A stretch of 64,000 bases of DNA from assembly GCF_002798405.1 (NCBI RefSeq), contig NZ_PGGV01000027.1, forward strand, positions 62,001 to 126,000, given 5' to 3'. Origin of the DNA: Glycomyces xiaoerkulensis. GTDB lineage: Bacteria; Actinomycetota; Actinomycetes; Mycobacteriales; Micromonosporaceae. Both the position numbers and the translations under genes were made by a program. Positions 35,251 through 44,500 of this stretch are shown here, piece after piece. The first letter of the stretch is position 1. The number at the start of each line of letters is the position of its first letter. A model generated the notes under the pieces. It saw nothing but the letters and a program-made list of their open reading frames with translations. It ran no database searches and was not told where the DNA came from.

Positions 35251-36393
35251 CTAACTCGCGGCACCGGCGGAAGCGGGCGCCTCGGAGGGACCGGCCGAGC
35301 CGGCCTCTCGCTCCGAAGCCGCCAGCTGCCCGCAGGCGCCGTCGATCTCTTGGCCGCGCGTGTCACGCACCGTCGTCGGTACGCCCGCTTCGCGCAGCCT
35401 CCGCACGAATTCCGCCTCCACCGGCTTGGGACTGGCGTCCCAGCGGCTCCCCGGCGTGGGGTTGAGCGGGATCAAGTTGACGTGTACCAACTTACCCGCA
35501 AGTAGCTTTCCTAGCAGATCCGCGCGCCAAGGCTGGTCGTTGACGTCGCGGATCATCGCGTACTCGATTGAAACGCGACGTTTCGTCACCGCAGCGTACT
35601 CCCAGGCCGCCTCCAGGACCTCGGCGACCTTCCAGCGGGTGTTGACCGGGACGAGCTCGTCGCGCAGCTCGTCGTCCGGGGCGTGCAGCGAGACCGCCAG
35701 GGTCACCGGCAGGCCCTCGTCGGCGAGCTTCCGCATCGCCGGCACCAGGCCCACGGTGGACACCGTGACGTGGCGGGCCGACAGGCCGACGCCGTCGGGC
35801 ACCGGATCGGTGATCCGGCGCAGGGCGGCCTTGAGTCTCGGCCAATTGGCGAGCGGCTCCCCCATGCCCATGAACACGATGTGCGACAGGCGCCCCAGGC
35901 CCCGTTCGGCGGCGATGCGGGCGCAGTTGACCACCTGGTCGACGATCTCGGCGGTGGTGAGGTTGCGGGTGAGGCCGGCCTGGCCGGTGGCGCAGAAGGG
36001 GCAGGCCATGCCGCAGCCGGCCTGCGAGGACACGCAGGCGGTCACCCGGTCCGGATAGGCCATGATGACGCTCTCCACCAGCGCGCCGTCGTGCAGACGC
36101 CAGACGGCCTTGACCGTTTCGCCGGCGTCGCAGTCGTCCAAACGCACCGGTTCGAGCAGGCGCGGCAGGAGCGCCTCGCCGATCGCCTCGCGGGCGGCGG
36201 CGGGCAGGTCGGTCATGAGCGTCGCGTCGCCGACATAACGCCCGAAATACTGGTTGCGCAGTTGCTTCGCCCGAAAGGCCGGCTGTCCGATGTCGGTGAG
36301 AACGGACCGGCACTCCGCCGGATCGAGCTCGGCGAGGTGTCTCGGCGCCGCCCTGCGCGGGCGCGGTTCGGTCAACGTGAGTGCTACAGACAT
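35251..36393 (-). CDS. rlmN: 23S rRNA (adenine2503-C2)-methyltransferase RlmN
   Basis: RlmN is a radical-SAM enzyme that methylates A2503 in 23S rRNA and A37 in some tRNAs. The 380-residue protein has the CxxxCxxC cluster motif in CGMACPFC at about residue 130, the SAM-binding [11 protein letters not shown] segment, and the catalytic Cys near the C-terminus (DGACGQL, about residue 355). The Ala/Gly-rich tail after that is weakly conserved. Its start is ATG 36393. It lies between cdsA and the DivIVA-like gene, 15 bp from the latter, so co-transcription is likely. Confidence 0.97.
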   Translation of the reverse strand: MSVALTLTEPRPRRAAPRHLAELDPAECRSVLTDIGQPAFRAKQLRNQYFGRYVGDATLMTDLPAAAREAIGEALLPRLLEPVRLDDCDAGETVKAVWRLHDGALVESVIMAYPDRVTACVSSQAGCGMACPFCATGQAGLTRNLTTAEIVDQVVNCARIAAERGLGRLSHIVFMGMGEPLANWPRLKAALRRITDPVPDGVGLSARHVTVSTVGLVPAMRKLADEGLPVTLAVSLHAPDDELRDELVPVNTRWKVAEVLEAAWEYAAVTKRRVSIEYAMIRDVNDQPWRADLLGKLLAGKLVHVNLIPLNPTPGSRWDASPKPVEAEFVRRLREAGVPTTVRDTRGQEIDGACGQLAASEREAGSAGPSEAPASAGAAS

Positions 36394-36492
36394 GTCACGA
36401 CCTAGTCTCGCATGAGTCGCGTCGGACCCGCCAACCGCAGACCGCGGTTTTCACCCCTGGCGCTCCTTCCACTCTCATCCCGCTCAGGACAA

Positions 36493-37437
36493 TCACCCGA
36501 GCAGGTAGCGAAACCACACATAGGCCACCGGCGCGACCATGAGGATGGAGTCAAGCCGGTCCATCACCCCGCCGTGGCCCGGAATGAGGTTGCTCATGTC
36601 CTTGATGCCGAGGTCGCGCTTCAACAGCGAGACGGACAGATCTCCCAACGTAGCCGCCAAGGCGGCGCACACGCCGAACGCCACGCCCAACCCGAAGGGG
36701 ACGCCGAAGAAGAACCAGAGCGCGGTCCCGGCGCCGAGCGCGGCGGCCGCGACCGAGCCGGCCAGGCCCTCCCAGGACTTCTTGGGGCTGATGCTCGGCG
36801 TCATCTGGTGCCGTCCGAACAGGACGCCGGCGGTGTAGCCCCCGGTGTCGGACAGCACCACGGTGAACAGCATGATGAGCACCTGGGCCGCCCCGGTCCC
36901 GATGAACCTGGCCTCGCCGTCGTCGGAGGTCGCCAGCAGCATCACGAAGCCGGCCAGGAACGGCACCTGGACCAGTACGAGCGAGGCGGCCGGTACGTCG
37001 GCGCGGTAACCGGTGGCGCCTTCGGCCAGGCGCCACACGAACAGAGCGGCCACTCCCACGGCGGTGCCCAGCAGCAGGCCCGTGGCGCCCCCGAACCACG
37101 CCAGCACCACGATGAGGGCGCCGGCGGCCGCCAGCGGGATCACCGGGACGTTCCTGCCGCCCTTCCGCATCGCGCCCCCGGTCTCCCAGCAGGCCACGGC
37201 GACGGCGATCGCGGCCAGAACGAGGAATGCGACGGGGCGGATCAGCAGGGAGGCCAGCACCAGCGCCGCCAGGGCGAGCCCGACGCCGATCGCGACCGGG
37301 AGGTTGCGGCCGGCCGAAGCGCGGCGGCCGCCCTCCGGTTCGTCGGAGTCGGCCGCGGCGGTCTCGGGGCGCCGCCGGTCCCCGCCCTGCGGCCGACTGG
37401 GGCGACGGCCCGGTGGGCCGTCGGGGAGTGCGCTCAT
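36493..37437 (-). CDS. cdsA: Phosphatidate cytidylyltransferase CdsA
   Basis: CdsA makes CDP-diacylglycerol, the precursor of phospholipids. The 314-residue membrane protein has a Pro/Arg/Gly-rich cytoplasmic N-terminus (about 45 residues), then about eight transmembrane segments. The family signature SWEGLAGSVAAAALGAG and the C-terminal KRDLGIKDMSNLIPGHGGVMDRLDS carry the conserved acidic residues of the active site. Its ATG overlaps the frr stop by one base (TGATG), so the two are translationally coupled. Confidence 0.96.
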   Translation of the reverse strand: MSALPDGPPGRRPSRPQGGDRRRPETAAADSDEPEGGRRASAGRNLPVAIGVGLALAALVLASLLIRPVAFLVLAAIAVAVACWETGGAMRKGGRNVPVIPLAAAGALIVVLAWFGGATGLLLGTAVGVAALFVWRLAEGATGYRADVPAASLVLVQVPFLAGFVMLLATSDDGEARFIGTGAAQVLIMLFTVVLSDTGGYTAGVLFGRHQMTPSISPKKSWEGLAGSVAAAALGAGTALWFFFGVPFGLGVAFGVCAALAATLGDLSVSLLKRDLGIKDMSNLIPGHGGVMDRLDSILMVAPVAYVWFRYLLG

Positions 37438-38006
37438 CAGAACTCGAGCAGTTCGGCTTCTTTGGAACTCATCAGCTCGTCGACCATGCCGGTGAAGCGG
37501 CCGGTGAGGTCCTCCAGATCCTTCTCGGCGCCGTGGCCCGCGTCCTCGGAGGCCTCGCCCTCCTTGACGGCCTTGCCGATCTCCTCTTTGGCGCGGCGGC
37601 GGATGTTGCGGACGGCGATCTTGGCGTCCTCGCCCTTGGTGCGGGCGACCTTGACCATCTCGCGGCGCCGCTCCTCGGTCATCGGCGGCAGGTTGAGACG
37701 CAGTTGGTTGCCCTCATTGGACGGGTTGACGCCGAGATCGGAGTTGCGGATGGCATCCTCGATCTCCTTGGTCTGCGACTGGTCGAAGGGCTTGACCAGC
37801 ACCATGCGCGGCTCGGGGATGGCGATCGAGGCCACCTGCGGCAGAGGCGTCGGCGCGCCGTAGTAGTCGACGGTGATCCGGTTGAACATGGCCGAGGAGG
37901 CGCGGCCGGTGCGGATGACCGCGAACTCCTCCTTGGCGTGCGCGATCGCGCGCTCCATCTTCTCCTCGGCTTCGAGGAGGCTCTCGTCAATCACGGCATT
38001 ACTCAC
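37437..38006 (-). CDS. frr: Ribosome recycling factor
   Basis: RRF releases ribosomes from mRNA after termination. The 189-residue protein has the typical two-domain layout: long helices at both ends and a small beta domain in the middle (about 30-105), with RTGRASSAMFNRITVDYYGAPTPL and PPMTEERRREMVKVA. The GTG start at 38006 gives the usual length. It is downstream of pyrH (42 bp) and coupled to cdsA by overlap. Confidence 0.97.
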   Translation of the reverse strand: MSNAVIDESLLEAEEKMERAIAHAKEEFAVIRTGRASSAMFNRITVDYYGAPTPLPQVASIAIPEPRMVLVKPFDQSQTKEIEDAIRNSDLGVNPSNEGNQLRLNLPPMTEERRREMVKVARTKGEDAKIAVRNIRRRAKEEIGKAVKEGEASEDAGHGAEKDLEDLTGRFTGMVDELMSSKEAELLEF

Positions 38007-38048
38007 ATTCTCTTGCGGCAGGGCGGCACTTCCGACCGTACCGTCCCG

Positions 38049-38777
38049 CTACTCGTCGTCAGCGGCGTGGATGAGGGTCCCGAGCTGCTCGCCGACGATG
38101 GCGCGGCGAAGGTTGCCGTCGCCGTCGACGCCGAACACACGCATCGGCAGGCTGTTGTCCTTGCACAGGCTGAACGCGGTCTGGTCGACGACCATGAGCT
38201 CGCGCTTGAGGGCCTCGTCGAAGGTGAGGTCCTCCAGGCGCTGGGCCGACGGGTCGGTGCGGGGGTCGGCGGTGTAGACCGCGTCGACGCCGTTCTTGCT
38301 GACCAGGACCACCTCGGCCCCGGTCTCGAGGGCGCGCTGCGCGGCGACGGTGTCGGTGGAGAAGTAAGGCATCCCGGCACCGGCGCCGAAGATGACCACG
38401 CGGCCCTTCTCGAGGTGCCGGATCGCGCGCCGGGGGATGTAGGCCTCGGCGACCTGCGCCATGGAGATGGCCGACTGGACCCGCGTGTCGACCCCCTCGT
38501 GCTCGAGGAAGTCCTGGAGCGCCAGGCAGTTCATGACGGTGCCGAGCATGCCCATGTAGTCGGCTCGGGCGCGGTCCATGCCGCGGCGCTGGAGCTCGGC
38601 ACCGCGGAAGAAGTTGCCACCGCCGACCACCACGGCGACCTGCACGCCCTCGGAGGCGCCCGCCGCGATCTGCCCGGCGACGCCCTGCACGATGTCGGGG
38701 TCGACGCCGACGGCACCGCCGCCGAAGGCCTCTCCGGACAGTTTCAGCACGACCCGGCGCTGCGTGGCTTCACTCAT
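38049..38777 (-). CDS. pyrH: UMP kinase
   Basis: PyrH phosphorylates UMP to UDP. The 242-residue hexamer-type kinase belongs to the amino-acid kinase family: [10 protein letters not shown] near the start, the [11 protein letters not shown] loop, and the base-binding [11 protein letters not shown] block. The nucleotide region includes [20 protein letters not shown] lies just upstream of the ATG. A terminator-like hairpin lies between tsf and this gene, so pyrH may have its own promoter. Confidence 0.98.
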   Translation of the reverse strand: MSEATQRRVVLKLSGEAFGGGAVGVDPDIVQGVAGQIAAGASEGVQVAVVVGGGNFFRGAELQRRGMDRARADYMGMLGTVMNCLALQDFLEHEGVDTRVQSAISMAQVAEAYIPRRAIRHLEKGRVVIFGAGAGMPYFSTDTVAAQRALETGAEVVLVSKNGVDAVYTADPRTDPSAQRLEDLTFDEALKRELMVVDQTAFSLCKDNSLPMRVFGVDGDGNLRRAIVGEQLGTLIHAADDE

Positions 38778-38847
38778 GACGCTCCCCTGAAAGTCTCGGC
38801 GCTCGCTGCGCGAGCGATGAACCCTGCCGGCGGCTCGGACATGGAAC

Positions 38848-38875
38848 GAGGCGGCGGCATGATCGCCGCCGCCTC
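38848..38875 (-). terminator. Hairpin after tsf
   Basis: GAGGCGGCGGC (38848-38858) and GCCGCCGCCTC (38865-38875) pair perfectly around a 6-nt loop. It lies 53 bp after the tsf stop and 70 bp before pyrH; termination may be partial. Confidence 0.65.
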
Positions 38876-38928
38876 CTCCCTCTGCTTTGCGGCTGGAGCC
38901 AGTGTAGTCGGCGGTCTCTGACCGGAGA

Positions 38929-39741
38929 CTACTCCTGACCGACCTCGATGCGGACGAATGCCGTCACTTCGGTGCCCGCCTCCTCGAGGACCTGCCGGAC
39001 GGTCTTCTTGCTCTCGATGACCGAAGGCTGCTCGAGCAGGCAGAAGTCGCGGAAGTAGGCCCCGACCTTGCCCTCGACGATCTTGTCCCAGGCGCGCTCG
39101 GGCTTGCCGTCGGACTTGGCCGCCTCGAGCGCCACGCGCTTCTCGGCCTCGATGATCTCGTCGGGGACCTGGTCGCGTTCGAGGAACTTCGGGCGCATCG
39201 CGGCGGCCTGCATGCCGGCCTGGCGGGCCGCCTCGGCGTCGCCGGTGTGGGCGACCAGGATGCCCACGGCCGGGGGCAGGTCGGCGGACTTGCGGTGCAT
39301 GTACACCGCGACGTCGCCGTCGAGCGAGGCGATGCGGCCGACGACGATCTTCTCGCCGAGCTTGGCCGACTCCTCGGCGACCAGCTCGGCGACGGTCTTG
39401 TCGCCCAGCTTGGCGTCGGCGAAGACGGTGGCGTCGACCGGGCGGACCTCGTCGGCGAGCTCGACCAGCGACTGGGCGAGCTCGATGAAGGAGCCGCTCT
39501 TGGCGACGAAGTCGGTCTCGCACAGCAGCTCCAGCAGCGTGCCGCCGGACTGGGCCACCAGGCCCTGGGCGGTGGTGCGCTCGGCGCGCTTGCCGACGTC
39601 CTTGGCGCCCTTGATGCGGAGGGCCTCGAGGGCCTCCTCGTAGTCGCCGTCAGCTTCCGCGAGGGCATTCTTGACGTCCATCATCCCGGAGCCGGTGGCC
39701 TCCCGGAGTTTCTTGACGTCAGCCATCGTGAAGTTGGCCAT
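38929..39741 (-). CDS. tsf: Elongation factor Ts
   Basis: EF-Ts exchanges GDP for GTP on EF-Tu. The 270-residue protein has the N-terminal UBA-like domain with [21 protein letters not shown], and the core domains follow, including [17 protein letters not shown]. The C-terminal [21 protein letters not shown] helices match the family. The ATG at 39741 starts 12 bp after the rpsB stop, with GGGGAG upstream. The frame open further to 40719 is shadow sequence over rpsB. Confidence 0.98.
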   Translation of the reverse strand: MANFTMADVKKLREATGSGMMDVKNALAEADGDYEEALEALRIKGAKDVGKRAERTTAQGLVAQSGGTLLELLCETDFVAKSGSFIELAQSLVELADEVRPVDATVFADAKLGDKTVAELVAEESAKLGEKIVVGRIASLDGDVAVYMHRKSADLPPAVGILVAHTGDAEAARQAGMQAAAMRPKFLERDQVPDEIIEAEKRVALEAAKSDGKPERAWDKIVEGKVGAYFRDFCLLEQPSVIESKKTVRQVLEEAGTEVTAFVRIEVGQE

Positions 39742-39752
39742 TGCTCCCCTTC

Positions 39753-40586
39753 TTACTTCTTGTCGGCTTCTTGGGCGACCGTCTCGCCCGAGGGCTCGAC
39801 GACCTTCTCGGAATCCTGGGTCTTCTCGGACTCCAGGAGGTCCTTCTCCCACTCGGCCAGCGGCTCGCCCTCGGCCTTGCCGGCCTCGGCCTCGACGCCG
39901 CCGGAGCGGGCCAGCAGGCCCTCGGCGGCACCGTCGGCGATGATCTTGGTCAGCAGGGCGACCGAGCGGATCGCGTCGTCGTTGCCGGGGACCGGGTGGT
40001 CCACCTCGTCGGGGTCGCAGTTGGTGTCGAGGATCGCGACGACGGGGATGCCGAGCTTGCGGGCCTCGTCGACGGCGATGTGCTCCTTCTTGGTGTCGAC
40101 GATCCAGATCGCCTGCGGAATGCGCTCCATGTCGCGCAGGCCGCCGAGCGTGCGCTCGAGCTTCTCCTTCTCGCGCATGAGCTGGAGCATTTCCTTCTTG
40201 GTGCGGTTGGCCGCACCGTTGGCCTCGAGGATCTCCAGCTCCTTGAGGCGCATCAGGCGCTTCTGGATGGTCTGGAAGTTGGTGAGCATGCCGCCGAGCC
40301 AGCGGTGGTTGACGTACGGCATGCCGACGCGGGTGGCCTGCTCGGACACGGCCTCCTGGGCCTGCTTCTTGGTGCCGACGAACAGGATCTCCCCGCCCTC
40401 GGCGACGACGTTCTTGACGAAGTCGTGGGCCTTCTCGGCGTAGTCGACCGTCTGGCGCAGGTCGACCACGTAGATGCCGTTGCGGTCGGTGAGGATGTAC
40501 CGCTTCATCTTCGGGTTCCAGCGACGGGTCTGGTGCCCGAAGTGCACGCCGCTTTCCAGCAGCTGCCTCATGGTGACAACCGACAC
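39753..40586 (-). CDS. rpsB: 30S ribosomal protein S2
   Basis: S2 binds the 30S head/body junction. The 277-residue protein has all family blocks, from [21 protein letters not shown] to [29 protein letters not shown] (quoted in part), and an acidic Glu/Lys-rich tail of about 50 residues common in actinobacteria. The GTG start at 40586 has AAGGA 9 nt upstream; an ATG five codons later is less likely because homologues begin earlier. First gene of rpsB-tsf. Confidence 0.98.
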   Translation of the reverse strand: MSVVTMRQLLESGVHFGHQTRRWNPKMKRYILTDRNGIYVVDLRQTVDYAEKAHDFVKNVVAEGGEILFVGTKKQAQEAVSEQATRVGMPYVNHRWLGGMLTNFQTIQKRLMRLKELEILEANGAANRTKKEMLQLMREKEKLERTLGGLRDMERIPQAIWIVDTKKEHIAVDEARKLGIPVVAILDTNCDPDEVDHPVPGNDDAIRSVALLTKIIADGAAEGLLARSGGVEAEAGKAEGEPLAEWEKDLLESEKTQDSEKVVEPSGETVAQEADKK

Positions 40587-40913
40587 GATTGTGTTCCTTT
40601 CTCTCCCTGGTTGCTAGCGGGATGCGCCCGAAGTCCGGACGCTCCGCTCCTGGCGCTCGCCCTAGCGGCCATGCAACCGGATGACCCGGACCTGGGAGAC
40701 CGCGACGGCCAGACCTCACCCATAGCGAAAGGCGATGAATTGGTTCGACCGCGGCGAGCGCGCGAAGTCGGCACGCGCGCGACGGAGCCGGCGCGGGCCG
40801 CTCAGATCAGTGTACGCGGGTCGGACACCGCCCATCCACGGGGCGAGACCGGAGTTATCCACAGGCCGCAAGTTTTTCTTGCCGCCCCCGCCGAACCGCC
40901 CGATCCTTGAGTA
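40587..40913. other. 327-bp divergent region between rpsB and an M23 gene
   Basis: This gap holds the rpsB promoter/leader (minus strand) and the M23 promoter (plus). A perfect DnaA-box 9-mer, TTATCCACA, lies at 40855-40863 within an AT-rich patch. The rpsB leader could carry an autoregulatory S2-binding structure, but I could not identify one confidently. No tRNA or small ORF with coding bias was seen. Confidence 0.4.
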
Positions 40914-41420
40914 ATGGACAGAATGCACAGAGTAATAGTCATTGTTCTCATAACCGGATCCCTGCTGGCCGCCGCCGCGATCCTCCAGCCGACCCTCGCC
41001 GCCGCCGAGCCCGCCCGCTGGCGGCCGCCGGTCGGCTCGGCCGACCCGGCCACCCGCTTCGACCCGCCGCCGCTGCCCTGGCTTCCGGGCCACCGCGGGG
41101 CGGACTTCGCCGCCGGTCCCGGCGGTGAGGTCCGCTCGGCCGGGGCCGGCACGGTCGTCTTCGCCGACGACCTCGCCGGGCGCGGCGTGGTCAGCGTCGA
41201 CCACCCGAACGGCCTGCGCACCACCTACGAACCGGTCGAGCCCTCCGTCGAGCCCGGCCAAACCGTCGCCGCCGGTCAGGCGATCGGCGGCCTCGCGCCG
41301 GGCCACGCCTCGTGCCCGGCCGAGGCCTGCCTGCACCTGGGCCTCAAACGCGGCCCGGTCTACCTCGATCCGATGCTCCTGTTCGGCGCGGGGCGGGCCC
41401 GGCTGCTCCCCAGACCGTGA
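40914..41420 (+). CDS. Secreted M23-like peptidase with a degenerate zinc site
   Basis: The 168-residue protein has a signal peptide (hydrophobic segment about 7-30, likely cut near ALAAAEP) and a LytM/M23 beta-barrel. The first zinc motif HRGADF (HxxxD) is intact, but the usual HxH near the end reads CLHLGL, so its first His is Cys. Activity is therefore doubtful; it may act as an adaptor like other degenerate LytM proteins. It starts the M23-yraN-comM-dprA run, and its stop overlaps the yraN GTG by 4 bp (GTGA). Confidence 0.88.
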   Translation: MDRMHRVIVIVLITGSLLAAAAILQPTLAAAEPARWRPPVGSADPATRFDPPPLPWLPGHRGADFAAGPGGEVRSAGAGTVVFADDLAGRGVVSVDHPNGLRTTYEPVEPSVEPGQTVAAGQAIGGLAPGHASCPAEACLHLGLKRGPVYLDPMLLFGAGRARLLPRP

Positions 41421-42367
41421 ACCTCCGGGAGGTGGGCCCGCGCGAGCTCGGCCGCATCGGCGAGCGGATCGCGGCGGCGCACCTGCGACGCGACCGCATG
41501 CAGTTGCTCGCCCGCAACTGGCGGCACCGCCTCGGCGAGCTCGACCTGATCGCCCGGCGCGGCGACACCGTCGTCGTCGGCGAGGTCAAGACCCGCCGCT
41601 CGCAGCGCTACGGCGGTCCGCTCGAGGCCGTCGACGCCGAGAAGCTCGAGCGCATCGAGCGGCTCGCACGGGCCTGGCTGGGCGAACGCTGCCGGGCCGA
41701 CCAGCCGTGGCGGATCGACCGGATCGCCCTGACCGTCACCGACGCCCGCCGAATCCAGCTCGAACACCGTTGGGGGGACGAACGCCATGGGTTACAGCCG
41801 CACCAGCACCGTCTGCATGATCGGCACCACCGGGGTGGTCGTGACTCTGGAGGCCTCGGTCTACAGGTCAACGGCCAAGGGCGCCGATGCGGTCCGCATG
41901 TCGGGCCTGCCCGACAGCGTCGTGAACCAGGCCCAGACGAGAGTCCGCTCGGCGATGGCGAACTCGGGCCTGCGCTTTCCCGACAAGTCCATAAGCGTCA
42001 ACTTCGGACCGGCCTCGATCCCGACCACCGGTTCGGCGGCCGACCTCGCGCTGGCGGTCACCATCCTGTGCGCCGACGAGGCGGTCCCGGGCCACCGCCT
42101 GGACGGCGCCGTGCTGCTGGCCGAGCTCGGCCTGGACGGAAGCCTGCGCCCGGTCCCGGGGACGCTGCCGGCCCTGACCGCGGCCCGCCGGGACGGTCTG
42201 CGGACCGCGATCGTGGCGCCGGGCAACGCCGCCGAGGCCTCCCTGGTCGACGGGATCACGGTCCTGGCCCCGCGCCACCTGTCGGCGCTGGTGGCGTGGC
42301 TGCACGGCCAGACCGATCTCGAACCGGAACGAGCGGGGGATCCGGCGCCGCCGGCACCGCTGCCTGA
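41417..42367 (+). CDS. YraN (UPF0102) nuclease-like protein, frame continues far past the normal end
   Basis: YraN proteins have a Holliday-junction-resolvase-like nuclease fold of unknown role. Residues 1-124 match well, with GELDLIARRGDTVVVGEVKTR carrying the acidic and EVK catalytic motif. Family members end there, at about 120-125 residues, and here that point coincides with the comM start at 41787. No stop codon is present, however, and the frame stays open to 42367, adding about 190 residues that overlap comM out of frame. This tail is Arg/Gly/Pro-rich and looks like shadow translation. A six-G run at 41772-41777 is a possible frameshift or sequencing-error site. GTG start overlaps the M23 stop. 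Confidence 0.8.
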   Translation: MNLREVGPRELGRIGERIAAAHLRRDRMQLLARNWRHRLGELDLIARRGDTVVVGEVKTRRSQRYGGPLEAVDAEKLERIERLARAWLGERCRADQPWRIDRIALTVTDARRIQLEHRWGDERHGLQPHQHRLHDRHHRGGRDSGGLGLQVNGQGRRCGPHVGPARQRREPGPDESPLGDGELGPALSRQVHKRQLRTGLDPDHRFGGRPRAGGHHPVRRRGGPGPPPGRRRAAGRARPGRKPAPGPGDAAGPDRGPPGRSADRDRGAGQRRRGLPGRRDHGPGPAPPVGAGGVAARPDRSRTGTSGGSGAAGTAA

Positions 42368-43325
42368 TCTGGCCGACCTGCGCGGCCAGCCGACGGCCCG
42401 GCGCGCCCTGGAGATCGCCGCCGCGGGGGGCCACCACATGTTCATGGTGGGGCCGCCGGGGGCGGGCAAGACCATGCTGGCCGAGCGGCTGCCCTCGATC
42501 CTCCCGCCGCTGACCGGCGACGAGGCGATCGAGGTGACCTCCCTGCACTCGCTGCGGGGCCGCTGCGACGGGGGCGCATCGGCGCTGATCCGCCACGCTC
42601 CCTTCGAGGCCCCGCACCACTCCATGACGATTCAGTCGCTCATCGGCGGCGGACGCCATCCCGGGCCCGGCTCGCTGGCGCTGGCCCACCGCGGGATCCT
42701 GTTCGTCGACGAGGCCCCCGAGTGGCGGCGAGAGGTCCTGGACGCGCTGCGGCAGCCGCTGGAGGCCGGCGAGGTCCTGGTGCGGCGCGCCGAGAGCACC
42801 GTCCGCTACCCGGCGCGGATACTGCTGGTCCTGGCCGCCAATCCCTGCCCGTGCGCGCCGGACCGGCCGGTGGACTGCCGGTGCCCGCCCGGCGACCGCC
42901 GACGCTATTTCGGGCGCATCTCCCGGCCCCTGCGCGACCGCATCGATCTGCGGATCGAAGTCGCGGCGCCTCCGCCGTCGGCGATCCTCTCCGACCAGGT
43001 CGAGGCCGAGCCGTCCGAGCCGGTCGCCGCGCGGGTCGCGGCCGCGCGCCGGGTGGCCGCCGAACGGTGGGGCGAGGCCGGCGAGGCCTGGAGGCTCAAC
43101 AGCGAGGTGCCCGGCCCAGCCCTGCGATCGCCGCGCTGGAGGCTGCCGCCGGCGGTGACCGGGACCGCCGACGACCTGCTGCGCAAGGAGCGGATCACCG
43201 CCCGCGGCTACGACCGGATCCTCAAGCTCGCCTGGACCGTCGCCGACCTGCGCGAGCACGACCGGCCCGACGCCGGCGACATCGACTCGGCCGCCGAGCT
43301 GCGGCTCGGATACACGATCACATGA
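41787..43325 (+). CDS. comM: YifB/ComM family Mg-chelatase-like AAA+ ATPase
   Basis: ComM is a AAA+ helicase that promotes branch migration during natural transformation; outside competent species its role is less clear. The 512-residue protein has the N-terminal ChlI-like domain (about 1-170, SGLPDSVVNQAQTRVRSAM), the AAA+ module with Walker A GPPGAGKT (about 217-224) and Walker B ILFVDEAPEW. The C-terminal Mg_chelatase_C part follows (about 405-510). The NPCPC and CRCPPG motif cysteines (a zinc-type insertion) are seen. A weak GGGGG precedes the ATG. It lies between yraN and dprA, the conserved order. Confidence 0.93.
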   Translation: MGYSRTSTVCMIGTTGVVVTLEASVYRSTAKGADAVRMSGLPDSVVNQAQTRVRSAMANSGLRFPDKSISVNFGPASIPTTGSAADLALAVTILCADEAVPGHRLDGAVLLAELGLDGSLRPVPGTLPALTAARRDGLRTAIVAPGNAAEASLVDGITVLAPRHLSALVAWLHGQTDLEPERAGDPAPPAPLPDLADLRGQPTARRALEIAAAGGHHMFMVGPPGAGKTMLAERLPSILPPLTGDEAIEVTSLHSLRGRCDGGASALIRHAPFEAPHHSMTIQSLIGGGRHPGPGSLALAHRGILFVDEAPEWRREVLDALRQPLEAGEVLVRRAESTVRYPARILLVLAANPCPCAPDRPVDCRCPPGDRRRYFGRISRPLRDRIDLRIEVAAPPPSAILSDQVEAEPSEPVAARVAAARRVAAERWGEAGEAWRLNSEVPGPALRSPRWRLPPAVTGTADDLLRKERITARGYDRILKLAWTVADLREHDRPDAGDIDSAAELRLGYTIT

Positions 43326-43334
43326 GGAGGAAAC

Positions 43335-44498
43335 GTGCCGCCACTACCCGATGATCCGCGCCTCGCGCTGATGCTGCTGTCGTCGATCGTCGAACCGGGG
43401 GACGCCGAGCTCGACGAGCTGCTCGGGGAGGTCGGGCCCGTCGAGGCGGTCGGTCGCATCTGGGCGGGCGAGGTGCCCGAACGGCTGCACCGCATCACCG
43501 GAGCGGCCGTGGCCTGCACCCCCGATCCGCGCCGGCGGGCCGAGTCGCTCGTGTCCGCCACCGAGGAGTGCGGCGCGCGGGTACTGGTCCCGGGCGACCC
43601 CGATTGGCCCGAGCAGTTGCGCGACCTGATGCTCGTATGCGACGTCGACGAACCGCACCTGCGGCCGCCCCGCTGCCTGTGGGTGCGCGGCACCGGTGGG
43701 CTCGCCGATTCGTGCCGTCGATCGGTGGCCGTCGTGGGCGCCCGCGCCGCGAGCGAATACGGTCTGCATCTGGCCGATGACCTGGCCGCCGACCTGGCCG
43801 AGGCCGGGTGGACGATCGTCTCCGGGGGCGCCTGCGGCATCGACCGGGCGGCGCATCTGGGATCGCTGGCGCGCGGCGGTCCGACCGTGGCGGTCCTGGC
43901 CTCGGGGGTGGAGCGTCCTTACCCGCGGGCCAACTGCGCGATGTTCGAGGTGGTTCTCCAAAGGGGATTGCTGATCAGCGAATGGCCGCCCGGTTCCTCG
44001 CCGATGCGGCACCGGTTCCTGACCCGGAACCGGGTCATCGCGGCGTTGGCGGCCGGGACGGTGGTGGTCGAGGCGGGGGTGCGTTCGGGGGCCGGGAACA
44101 CCGCCCGGCACACCGCCGAGCTGGGACGGGTCCTCATGTTCACCCCCGGGCCGGTGACCTCGTCGCGCTCGGTGGGCGTGCACCAGTTGGCGCGGGGGCC
44201 TTGGGAGGCGCGCCTGGTGACCCGGGCCGAAGAGGTCATCGAGGACGTGACCGGGATCGGCGGCCCGATGGCGCCGCCCCTGCCGAAGCCGCGGAGGGCG
44301 TTCGACCGGCTCACCGAGACCGAGTCGCGGCTGGTGGAGGCGCTGCCCCGCGGCTATGTGGTGGAGGACGACCGGTTGGCGGCAGCGGCGGGCGTGCCGG
44401 TGGCGACCGCCGTCGAGACCCTCGAGCGGTTGGCGCTCGACGGCTGGGTCGAGGCGCTCGAAGGGAGGTGGCGGCTCGCCCGCGGGCCCGCCCGGTGA
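43335..44498 (+). CDS. dprA: DNA-processing protein DprA
   Basis: DprA loads RecA on incoming single-stranded DNA in transformable bacteria and is widely conserved. The 387-residue protein has a helical N-terminus (about 1-110), then the Rossmann-like DprA core with SVAVVGARAASEYG and IVSGGACGIDRAAHLG (about 132-185). A C-terminal winged helix (about 310-380) contains TETESRLVEALP. The start is GTG 43335 with GAGGAGG 5 nt upstream. It ends 2 bp from the stop of the convergent unknown gene. Confidence 0.96.
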   Translation: MPPLPDDPRLALMLLSSIVEPGDAELDELLGEVGPVEAVGRIWAGEVPERLHRITGAAVACTPDPRRRAESLVSATEECGARVLVPGDPDWPEQLRDLMLVCDVDEPHLRPPRCLWVRGTGGLADSCRRSVAVVGARAASEYGLHLADDLAADLAEAGWTIVSGGACGIDRAAHLGSLARGGPTVAVLASGVERPYPRANCAMFEVVLQRGLLISEWPPGSSPMRHRFLTRNRVIAALAAGTVVVEAGVRSGAGNTARHTAELGRVLMFTPGPVTSSRSVGVHQLARGPWEARLVTRAEEVIEDVTGIGGPMAPPLPKPRRAFDRLTETESRLVEALPRGYVVEDDRLAAAAGVPVATAVETLERLALDGWVEALEGRWRLARGPAR

Positions 44499-44500
44499 GG

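Noticed and set aside
33454-35505. Plus-strand ORF opposite the DivIVA-like gene
   Set aside because: Low-complexity Arg/Gly sequence mirroring the Pro/Gly linker.
40855-40863. Perfect DnaA box TTATCCACA as an origin
   Set aside because: Only one copy, no box cluster, no dnaA/dnaN genes and no AT-rich unwinding region.
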